A stretch of DNA of 64,000 bases from an uncultured Pelagibacteraceae bacterium (GTDB taxonomy: Bacteria > Pseudomonadota > Alphaproteobacteria > Pelagibacterales > Pelagibacteraceae). The stretch lies in contig CACLVZ010000001.1 of the NCBI GenBank assembly GCA_902610515.1, positions 1 to 64,000 on the forward strand. Direction: 5' to 3'. Shown in pieces: positions 37,974 to 45,003 of the stretch (its first letter is position 1; every line of letters starts with the position of its first letter). The notes under the pieces were generated by a model. That model ran no database searches. It was given only the letters and a program-made list of their open reading frames with translations, and was not told the DNA's origin. The position numbers and the translations under genes are program-made.

Positions 37974-38938
37974 AGCGAAAGATTATAATTTTTACAGGAG
38001 ACCCAAATAGTATTAATTCAGAAATAATACATAAGACTTGGAACAAACTTGACAAAAAATTAAAAAAAAGAATTTACTTTATATCGAACTATAACTTAAT
38101 TAAAAGTCAGTTTAAAAAATTAAAATATAATACAAAAATTAACAAAGTAGAAAATATTTTTGATCAAGAAGGTAGTTTTAACATCAAAATTATAGACGTA
38201 AATCTGAAGTTTCAAAATCCCTTTTCAGTAAAAAAAAATATTGCCTCAAAATTTATAAAAGATTCTTTAAAAGTTTGTCATAACTTAGCTCTTAAAAACT
38301 ACACTCAAGGCTTTATCAATTGTCCTATTGATAAAAATTTACTTAATTCGAGGAAAAAAATTGGAGTAACTGAATATCTTGCCTCTAAATGTAAAATAAA
38401 AAACAATAAAGAAGCAATGTTAATTTATAATCAAAAATTTTCAGTATCCCCTCTAACAACCCATTTGGATATAAAAGAAATTTCAAAAAAAATTACACCT
38501 GCTTTAATTATCAATAAAATTCAAACACTAAATCAATGGTATAAAAAAAAACTTAAGAAAAAACCAAAAATAGCAGTCTTAGGTTTGAATCCTCACAATG
38601 CTGAATTAAGAAAAAATTCTGAAGAGAAAAGAATAATTATACCGGCTATCAAGAAATTAAAAAAAAGTGGAATAAATATAAAAGGACCTTTTGTTTCAGA
38701 CACTTTCTTTATAGACAGTTTCAAAAAATTCGATTTGTTAATTGGTATGTACCATGACCAAGTGCTGACTCCATTCAAAAGTATCTATAAATTTGATGCA
38801 ATAAATATTACAATTGGACTAAAATATATCAGAACTTCACCGGATCATGGAACTGCTAAAAGTATGATTGGCAAGAATAAAGCAAATCCAAACAGTTTAA
38901 TTAAATGCATAGATTTTATCAATAAGTACTCAGAATGA
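37970..38938 (+). CDS. pdxA: 4-Hydroxythreonine-4-phosphate dehydrogenase
   Basis: 322 aa; NAD-dependent step of the DXP-dependent pyridoxal phosphate pathway. The three metal-binding histidines are visible in SPLTTHLDI, GLNPHNAEL and MYHDQVLTPFK. The usual Gly-rich insert after NPHAGE is shortened here (NPHNAELRKNSEEK), but VIIPAI-like sequence follows (RIIIPAI). The C-terminal IRTSPDHGTA is normal. It overlaps surA and rsmA by 4 nt on each side. Confidence 0.94.
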   Translation: MKRKIIIFTGDPNSINSEIIHKTWNKLDKKLKKRIYFISNYNLIKSQFKKLKYNTKINKVENIFDQEGSFNIKIIDVNLKFQNPFSVKKNIASKFIKDSLKVCHNLALKNYTQGFINCPIDKNLLNSRKKIGVTEYLASKCKIKNNKEAMLIYNQKFSVSPLTTHLDIKEISKKITPALIINKIQTLNQWYKKKLKKKPKIAVLGLNPHNAELRKNSEEKRIIIPAIKKLKKSGINIKGPFVSDTFFIDSFKKFDLLIGMYHDQVLTPFKSIYKFDAINITIGLKYIRTSPDHGTAKSMIGKNKANPNSLIKCIDFINKYSE

Positions 38939-39729
38939 AATATTTAAAAAAATCTTTAGGACAAAATTTTTTGAAAGACGAAAATATTATAAGAAAGATA
39001 GTCAATACTGTGAAAGTTGAAAATAAAAATATAATTGAAATTGGACCTGGATTAGGTGCAATTACGAATGAAATATTAAGCAAAAATCCGAAATCTTTAA
39101 TTTTAATTGAAAAAGACAATGTGCTTGCTGAAAAGTTGAAACTAAATTTTCTGGCAAAAAAAAATGTTAAAATTTTAAATTGTGATGTTTTGAAATTAGA
39201 TTTAGAAAAAATTGTCAAAACTAATTCAATAATTTTTGGAAATTTACCTTATAACATTTCTTCTCAAATACTTGTCAAAATTTTAAATTTTAAAAAATGG
39301 AAACCATCATTTGAACACTTAATACTGATGTTTCAAAAAGAGCTAGGTAATAAAATATTAGGTAAATTCGGTGATAATAATTATGGAAGATTATCTATTT
39401 TATCATTTTATAGATTGGAATTGATAAGAAAATTTAATATTTCTCCGAATTGCTTTTTTCCAAAACCAAAAGTGGACTCTACACTAATTCATTTCAAACC
39501 AAAAAAAAATTTGAATTTAATCAAAAATATAAAAAACTTAGAAAAAATTACTAATGTATTGTTTTCTAATAAGAGGAAGATGATAAATAAACAGATTTTA
39601 AAATTGTTTAATAAAAATGAATTAGAAAATATTCCAGAATTGAGACTTTCTTATCGACCATCTGAGATAAAACCAGAAATTTTTTACAAGATTACAAAGA
39701 TTTATGAGAAAAAACAGTTACTTTCTTAG
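38935..39729 (+). CDS. rsmA: 16S rRNA dimethyladenosine transferase (KsgA)
   Basis: 264 aa SAM-dependent enzyme that dimethylates two adjacent adenines near the 3' end of 16S rRNA. LGQNFLKD, IEIGPGLGAIT (motif I), NCDVLKLD and the catalytic FGNLPYNISS are clear. It ends a conserved lptD-surA-pdxA-rsmA order. The last 38 nt overlap the 3' end of gmk on the other strand, the longest tail-to-tail overlap in the window. Confidence 0.96.
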   Translation: MKYLKKSLGQNFLKDENIIRKIVNTVKVENKNIIEIGPGLGAITNEILSKNPKSLILIEKDNVLAEKLKLNFLAKKNVKILNCDVLKLDLEKIVKTNSIIFGNLPYNISSQILVKILNFKKWKPSFEHLILMFQKELGNKILGKFGDNNYGRLSILSFYRLELIRKFNISPNCFFPKPKVDSTLIHFKPKKNLNLIKNIKNLEKITNVLFSNKRKMINKQILKLFNKNELENIPELRLSYRPSEIKPEIFYKITKIYEKKQLLS

Positions 39730-40297
39730 TTTTGTTCAGTTCTATTATTTTTTCTAATTGTCTAAAGCAATTATCAAGATTTTTATTAATTATTATGTAA
39801 TCATAATCACTCCAGTGTTTAATATCTTCATCAAAAGATTTAAATCTATTTTCAATCTCATTGTTTGTATTTTGGTTTCTTTTTTTAAGTCTATTTTTTA
39901 ATTCTTCTTTATTCTCTGTTATTAAAAAAATTTTAATCAATTTAAGATTTTTGAAATTTGATAGTTGTTTTGTTCCCTGCCAATCAATATCAAAAATAAT
40001 ATCATTATTTTTTATACCTTTATCAACATTTTCTTTTAGTGTACCATAATAATTACCAAATATTTCGGCTGACTCATAAAATTTATTTTCTTTTTTAAGT
40101 TTTAGAAACTTTTCTTTATTTACAAAATGATAATCTATTCCATCAACTTCATTTGATCTAGGTGCCCTAGTTGTGTGTGAGACAGAAATTTTAAACGAAC
40201 GATTTTTTTGCTGAAGTTTTTTTGTTAGTGTAGTTTTACCTACCCCGGATGGAGAGGATAAGATGACCATTAAATTTTCAGTGTCATTTTCTCTCAT
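39692..40297 (-). CDS. gmk: Guanylate kinase
   Basis: 201 aa; phosphorylates GMP to GDP. Walker A LSSPSGVGKTTLTKKL, the GMP-binding SHTTRAPRSNEVDGIDYHF, and the Asp-rich FDIDWQG are intact. It follows acpP at 37 bp on the same strand as fabD-fabG-acpP. The C-terminal ~12 residues are encoded in the overlap with rsmA. Confidence 0.96.
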   Translation of the reverse strand: MRENDTENLMVILSSPSGVGKTTLTKKLQQKNRSFKISVSHTTRAPRSNEVDGIDYHFVNKEKFLKLKKENKFYESAEIFGNYYGTLKENVDKGIKNNDIIFDIDWQGTKQLSNFKNLKLIKIFLITENKEELKNRLKKRNQNTNNEIENRFKSFDEDIKHWSDYDYIIINKNLDNCFRQLEKIIELNKTKKVTVFSHKSL

Positions 40298-40334
40298 TCG
40301 AATTAAGACTAACTTTTGTCAAGCTGAAATTTAA

Positions 40335-40574
40335 TTATGATGATTTACTCTCTATAAATTTAATTGCATCTCCAACAGTTAAAATCTTTTCTGCTTCGCT
40401 ATCAGATATTTCAGAACCAAACTCTTCTTCAAAAGCCATAACTAACTCAACTGTATCTAAACTGTCTGCGCCAAGATCATCAATAAAACTTGCTTCATCG
40501 GTAACTTTATCCTCTTCAACTCCAAGATGATCTGCGACTATTTTTTTGACTTTACTTTTAACATCGTCTGCCAT
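40335..40574 (-). CDS. acpP: Acyl carrier protein
   Basis: 79-aa acidic carrier for fatty-acid intermediates. Ser38 in [18 protein letters not shown] is the phosphopantetheine site. A clear AAAGGA ribosome-binding site lies 5 bp before the ATG, one of the better ones in the window, consistent with high expression. It follows fabG at 51 bp. Confidence 0.98.
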   Translation of the reverse strand: MADDVKSKVKKIVADHLGVEEDKVTDEASFIDDLGADSLDTVELVMAFEEEFGSEISDSEAEKILTVGDAIKFIESKSS

Positions 40575-40625
40575 GAAATCCTTTCGTGTTTATTTAATTT
40601 CTTAATAAATTATTAATTAGAATTG

Positions 40626-41357
40626 TCAAGCCATATACATACCACCATTAACATGAATAGTTTCACCATTAATGTACTTAGCTTGATCAGAAGCTAAAAA
40701 CACTACACAATTAGAAACATCTTCACCCGTGCCAAGACAGCCGGCTGGAATTTTAGAAATTAAATTTTTTTTGAATTCTTCATTGATCTTATCTGTCATA
40801 TCAGTTTTTATAAAACCAGGTGCTACGCAATTTATATTGATATTTTTTCTTGCATACTCTATAGCCATACTTTTTGAAAAAGCAGATATGCCAGCCTTAG
40901 ATGCTGAGTAATTGGCTTGACCCAAATTTCCAGTATGTCCTACAATTGATGTAATATTTATTATTTTACCGTATTTTTTTTTGAGCATTTTTTTTATAGA
41001 AAACTTACTCATTAAAAAAGTAGATGTTAAGTTTACGTCAAGAACTTTTTTCCAATCTTCTTGGGACATTCTTATAGATAAGTTGTCTTTTGTTATACCG
41101 GCATTATTTATTAAAATTTCAATACCATTTAAATTATTATCAACTTTGTCTATAAATTTTTCAATTTTATCGTGCTCATCAAGTTTAAATTTTTCTATTT
41201 CAATGTCTTTGAAATTTTTTTTTAAATTAGATAATTTTTCCTCATTGGTTCCTGTTGCAATTATTTTAGAACCTAAATTATGGAATCTTTCAACCAAAGA
41301 ATATCCTATTCCGCCTGTTGCTCCGGTAATTAAAACTTTTTTATTTTTTAAGTTCAT
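40626..41357 (-). CDS. fabG: 3-Oxoacyl-ACP reductase
   Basis: 243 aa short-chain dehydrogenase reducing beta-ketoacyl-ACP with NADPH. TGATGGIG cofactor loop, NNAGIT, the catalytic Ser in ITSIVG and Tyr-x3-Lys in YSASKAG, and the C-terminal INGETIHVNGGMYM are present. ATG 41357 is used rather than a TTG one codon upstream. It overlaps the fabD 3' end by 17 nt. Minus-strand order is fabD-fabG-acpP-gmk. Confidence 0.96.
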   Translation of the reverse strand: MNLKNKKVLITGATGGIGYSLVERFHNLGSKIIATGTNEEKLSNLKKNFKDIEIEKFKLDEHDKIEKFIDKVDNNLNGIEILINNAGITKDNLSIRMSQEDWKKVLDVNLTSTFLMSKFSIKKMLKKKYGKIINITSIVGHTGNLGQANYSASKAGISAFSKSMAIEYARKNININCVAPGFIKTDMTDKINEEFKKNLISKIPAGCLGTGEDVSNCVVFLASDQAKYINGETIHVNGGMYMA

Positions 41358-42282
41358 CAAGCATTTTTTTAATATCAGCTATTGAATTGATTGAAAAGCA
41401 ATTAGAATCTTTAATTGTTCTCTTAATCATTCCTGACAAAACCTTGCCAGGACCAATTTCGATAAAATTAGAAACACCACTTTCGTTAACATGTATCATG
41501 CTTTCTCTCCATTTTACGGAAGAATAAATCTGCTCAATCAAAAGTTTTTTTATAGTTTCGGCGTTTTTTTCAGGTCTTGCTGTAACATTACAAACAATTT
41601 CTAATGCTGGTTCTTTAAATTTTGTACTTAAAATTTTATCTTTCATTTTTTCTGCAGCTGGTCGCATTAATGAACAATGAAATGGGGCGCTCACCTTTAA
41701 TGGTATTGATTTAATTTTTTTTTGTTGAAGATTAGATTTTAATAAATCAACACCTTTTTTATCTCCACTTACTATTACTTGTCCATCAGCATTATCATTT
41801 GCTATTTCACAAACATCACTATCAAGCTTTAAATTTTTAATTTCATTTTCAATATTTTCTATCTTTGATCCCAAAACAGCTAACATGCTTCCTCTTCCCA
41901 CTGGAACAGCGCTTTGCATTGCTTTTCCTCTTTGATATAAAAGAAATAATGCGTCTTGAAATTCTAAAGCATTGCTACATACAAGTGCGCTATATTCACC
42001 AAGAGAGTGACCAGCAAAATATTTGAAATTATTTATCCCAAAATTAAATTCGTTCTTGATAGTCTCAAATATTGAGTAGCTTACAACTAAAATTGCAGGT
42101 TGTGTATTTTCAGTTAATTGTAACTTATCGGCCGGGCCATCTAAAATAATTTTTGAGATATTTGTTTTTAATTTGTCGTCTGCTTCCTGAAATATTTTTT
42201 TTACAAAACTAAAATTATTGAAAAATTCCTTCCCCATACCAACTATTTGAGAACCCTGTCCAGGAAATATTAAAGCATTCAT
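41341..42282 (-). CDS. fabD: Malonyl-CoA:ACP transacylase
   Basis: 313 aa; loads malonyl onto ACP. FPGQGSQ at the N-terminus, the nucleophile Ser93 in GHSLGEYSAL, and the catalytic His in APFHCSLM are clear. First gene of the fatty-acid unit. Its 107-bp divergent spacer from rpsF contains a consensus TATAAT on the minus strand (42337-42332) without a convincing -35. Confidence 0.97.
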   Translation of the reverse strand: MNALIFPGQGSQIVGMGKEFFNNFSFVKKIFQEADDKLKTNISKIILDGPADKLQLTENTQPAILVVSYSIFETIKNEFNFGINNFKYFAGHSLGEYSALVCSNALEFQDALFLLYQRGKAMQSAVPVGRGSMLAVLGSKIENIENEIKNLKLDSDVCEIANDNADGQVIVSGDKKGVDLLKSNLQQKKIKSIPLKVSAPFHCSLMRPAAEKMKDKILSTKFKEPALEIVCNVTARPEKNAETIKKLLIEQIYSSVKWRESMIHVNESGVSNFIEIGPGKVLSGMIKRTIKDSNCFSINSIADIKKMLDELKK

Positions 42283-42316
42283 ATTTATTTATAAAATTTG
42301 TTAATAATAATAACTG

Positions 42317-42344
42317 TTGCTATAAATAATGATTATAGTATAAA
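42317..42344 (+). promoter_or_regulatory. Candidate promoter for rpsF-rpsR-rplI
   Basis: TTGCTA (42317-42322), 16-bp spacer, TATAAA (42339-42344), giving a leader of about 39 nt before the rpsF ATG at 42390. The same hexamers and spacing occur before icd. No clear S6:S18-binding leader structure was recognised. Confidence 0.45.
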
Positions 42345-42389
42345 CCACATTTTAAAAATATTTAAAATACATTTTTATAATAATAATTT

Positions 42390-42719
42390 ATGGCTTTTTA
42401 CGAAAATACAATAATTGCAAAACAAGATTTAGCTGAAAAAGATCTCAAATCTTTAAGAGAAAAGTACGATACGCTTATAAAAAACTCCTCTGGAAAAGTT
42501 ATTAAAATTGAAGAGTGGGGACTGCTGAACCTAGCTAATAAAATTAAAAATTATAAAAAAGGTTTTTACATTCATTTTAAATTTGAAGGTAATAATAAGA
42601 CTTTAGATGAAATTGAAAAAAAAATTCAATTAGATAGTTCTATTATTAGATTTTTAACAGTTAAATATAAAAAATTAGATATTAAGAATGAATATTTTAA
42701 TAAAGAAAAAACAAAATAA
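42390..42719 (+). CDS. rpsF: 30S ribosomal protein S6
   Basis: 109 aa, matching bS6 from the N-terminal FYENTIIAKQDLAEKDL through IKIEEWGLLNLANKIKNYKKGFYIHFKFEG. It binds S18 on the 30S platform. The stop shares one base with the rpsR start (TAATG). Conserved rpsF-rpsR-rplI order. Confidence 0.97.
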   Translation: MAFYENTIIAKQDLAEKDLKSLREKYDTLIKNSSGKVIKIEEWGLLNLANKIKNYKKGFYIHFKFEGNNKTLDEIEKKIQLDSSIIRFLTVKYKKLDIKNEYFNKEKTK

Positions 42720-42991
42720 TGAAAAGAAGAAATAGAAAATTTCAAAAGAAGAATGTTAACTCCTTAAACAAATTAAGTTTATTTCAAAAAAATGATGGTA
42801 AGTTTTCAAAAAAATGCCCTTTATCTATTAAAAATGCTCCTATAATTGATTACAAGAATATAGGATTGCTAAGAAAATATATTACAGATAATGGAAAAAT
42901 AATTTCTTCTAAAATTTCATCTGTATCTTTCAATAAACAAAAAAAATTAACAAAAGAAATTAAAAAGGCGAAAATTTTAGGACTTATTTAA
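42719..42991 (+). CDS. rpsR: 30S ribosomal protein S18
   Basis: 90 aa, basic. The conserved core is IDYKNIGLLRKYITDNGKIISSKISS, followed by the Lys-rich tail ending in KILGLI. The N-terminal ~35 residues are a Lys/Asn-rich extension. One bp separates it from rplI. Confidence 0.96.
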   Translation: MKRRNRKFQKKNVNSLNKLSLFQKNDGKFSKKCPLSIKNAPIIDYKNIGLLRKYITDNGKIISSKISSVSFNKQKKLTKEIKKAKILGLI

Positions 42992-42992
42992 T

Positions 42993-43448
42993 ATGGAATT
43001 AATTTTGCTAGAAAATATAATTAATTTAGGAAATATTGGTGATAAGGTTAAGGTCAGAAATGGATATGGTAGGAACTATTTACTAAAACAGGGTAAAGCA
43101 CTTAGGTTTAATAAAGAAAATTTAGAATTGGTAAATAAAAAAAAAGACGAACTTAATAAAAAAAATACAGAGCTCAAAAACAAATTTAAAGAGTCTGCAA
43201 AGCTTTTAAACAATAAGTCTTTTAATTTCTTTAAAGAAAGTAAAGATAACGGTGAACTTTACGGTTCAATAAAACCAAAAGAAATTACAAATTTAATCAA
43301 TGATAAAATAAAAGTTGAAGTAAGTCCTTCTCAGATAATTCTCAAAAATGAATTGAATAAGATTGGAACTTATAAAGTAGAAATACAATTCCATTCTGAG
43401 GTTAAAGCTATAATTTCAATTAAAATAGACAAAATACAAACTAAATAA
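42993..43448 (+). CDS. rplI: 50S ribosomal protein L9
   Basis: 151 aa. The N-terminal domain MELILLENIINLGNIGDKVKVRNGYGRNYLLKQGKA is strongly conserved; a long connecting helix and the C-terminal domain (KDNGELYGSIKPKEI) follow. Last gene of the ribosomal unit; a possible terminator hairpin follows at 43465. Confidence 0.97.
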   Translation: MELILLENIINLGNIGDKVKVRNGYGRNYLLKQGKALRFNKENLELVNKKKDELNKKNTELKNKFKESAKLLNNKSFNFFKESKDNGELYGSIKPKEITNLINDKIKVEVSPSQIILKNELNKIGTYKVEIQFHSEVKAIISIKIDKIQTK

Positions 43449-43464
43449 CTTTTCCACAGAGCTT

Positions 43465-43490
43465 AGAAAAAGGTGTGTAACTTTTTCTTT
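43465..43490 (+). terminator. Possible terminator after rplI
   Basis: AGAAAAAG (43465-43472) pairs with CTTTTTCT (43481-43488) across an 8-nt loop. The stem is A/T-rich and only a short T run follows, so this is a weak candidate. Confidence 0.3.
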
Positions 43491-43516
43491 GATTGATTTG
43501 ACTATACAAATATTAT
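43489..43516 (+). promoter_or_regulatory. Candidate promoter for dnaB
   Basis: TTGATT (43489-43494), 16-bp spacer, TATTAT (43511-43516). The predicted start of transcription falls at or next to the GTG start codon at 43523, implying a leaderless or nearly leaderless mRNA. Confidence 0.35.
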
Positions 43517-43522
43517 CAAATT

Positions 43523-44950
43523 GTGAAAGAAATCAAAAATCTTCAACAAAATTCTGAAAATAAGCAGCCTTCCAACCTTGAGGCTGAACAGGCACTTATA
43601 GGCTCTGTATTGGTTAATAATGATATAATCGATGAGGTATCTACAATTATTAACTCGTCTATTTTTTTTGATCCAGCTCATGTAAAAATTTACGAAGTAA
43701 TAGAAAAACTTAACAACAAGGGTATGATAGCTAATCCAATAACTTTAAAAAACTTTTTTGAAAAAGATAATATGCTTTCAGAAGTTGGTGGCACTGAATA
43801 TTTAGTTAAACTTACAAGATTTTCTGGTTCAGCAAAGCAAGCTGTAGATTATGCAAAAATAATACATGAAATGTATTTAAGAAGAGAGCTGGTGATGATT
43901 TCAGATCAATTATCTGCTGATACTTTAAATGCTCACGCTCAAGAGCAAAATGCAGAAAATATAATTGAGAACACTGAAAAATCTCTTTTTGAATTAGCGG
44001 AAAGAGGAACTTTTTCACAATCCTTTTTAAAATTTAATAAAGCTTTAGATCAAACTATTCAGATGGCGACAATGGCAATGCAGAATGACCAGGGACTCGT
44101 GGGTGTCCCAACAGGATTAACTGAGCTAGACGAGAAGTTAGGCGGTCTACATAAATCCGACTTAATTATTCTTGCTGGAAGGCCTTCAATGGGTAAAACT
44201 GCTCTGGCAACAAACATTGCTTACAATGCTTCACAGAATATTTTAAAAAGACAAGAAAAATCATCTGTAGCTTTTTTTTCTTTAGAAATGTCTTCAGAAC
44301 AATTATCTACAAGAATTTTATCTGAACAAGCAAAGATCAAATCAGATGACATTAGGAGAGGAAAAGTTTCAGAAGAAGAAATAAATAGATACATAGAAAC
44401 CTCAAGAAATATTTACAATCTCCCCTTATACATCGATGAAACACCCGCAATAACTATTGCTACTTTGTGTAATAGAGCAAGAAGAATCAAACGATTATTC
44501 GGACTAAGTCTTGTAGTTGTGGATTATATACAGTTGATGAGATCTAGTTTAAGTAAAAATGAAGGTCGAGTTCAAGAAATTTCTGAAATCACTCAAGGTT
44601 TAAAAGCACTTGCAAAAGAACTCTCGGTCCCTGTCTTGGCCTTATCTCAATTATCTAGAGCAGTAGAGCAAAGAGATGATAAACAACCTCAACTTGCGGA
44701 TTTAAGAGAGTCTGGTTCTATAGAGCAGGATGCAGATGTTGTTATGTTTGTTTATCGTGAAGCTTATTATTTGGAAAGAAAACAGCCTAAATTAGGATCA
44801 ATAGAACACGCAGAGTGGCAATCTAAAATGAATGATGTAAATGGGCTAGCAGATATAATCTTAGGTAAACAAAGGCATGGTCCTACAGGAACAATTAAAG
44901 TTGAGTTTGAGGGAATTTATACCAAATTTAAAGATTTAAGTAAAAATTAG
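43523..44950 (+). CDS. dnaB: Replicative DNA helicase
   Basis: 475 aa hexameric helicase. The N-terminal domain begins with PSNLEAEQALIGSVL. The RecA-like domain has Walker A GRPSMGKTALA, LVVVDYIQLM and the C-terminal ADIILGKQRHGPTGTI. The start is GTG 43523; no in-frame ATG lies between it and the conserved N-terminus, and no clear RBS is visible. Placement after rplI is typical of alphaproteobacteria, though alr is not next as it often is. Confidence 0.96.
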   Translation: MKEIKNLQQNSENKQPSNLEAEQALIGSVLVNNDIIDEVSTIINSSIFFDPAHVKIYEVIEKLNNKGMIANPITLKNFFEKDNMLSEVGGTEYLVKLTRFSGSAKQAVDYAKIIHEMYLRRELVMISDQLSADTLNAHAQEQNAENIIENTEKSLFELAERGTFSQSFLKFNKALDQTIQMATMAMQNDQGLVGVPTGLTELDEKLGGLHKSDLIILAGRPSMGKTALATNIAYNASQNILKRQEKSSVAFFSLEMSSEQLSTRILSEQAKIKSDDIRRGKVSEEEINRYIETSRNIYNLPLYIDETPAITIATLCNRARRIKRLFGLSLVVVDYIQLMRSSLSKNEGRVQEISEITQGLKALAKELSVPVLALSQLSRAVEQRDDKQPQLADLRESGSIEQDADVVMFVYREAYYLERKQPKLGSIEHAEWQSKMNDVNGLADIILGKQRHGPTGTIKVEFEGIYTKFKDLSKN

Positions 44951-44961
44951 ACCTAATTTTT
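44942..44961 (+). terminator. Possible terminator at the dnaB 3' end
   Basis: AAAAATTAG and CTAATTTTT form a perfect inverted repeat spanning the dnaB stop codon, with a T-rich run after it. The loop would be only 2-4 nt and the stem is almost all A/T, so stability is doubtful. Confidence 0.28.
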
Positions 44962-45003
44962 TCTTTAGTTATAAAAAAATTAAGATATATCTCAATAATC
45001 TAG

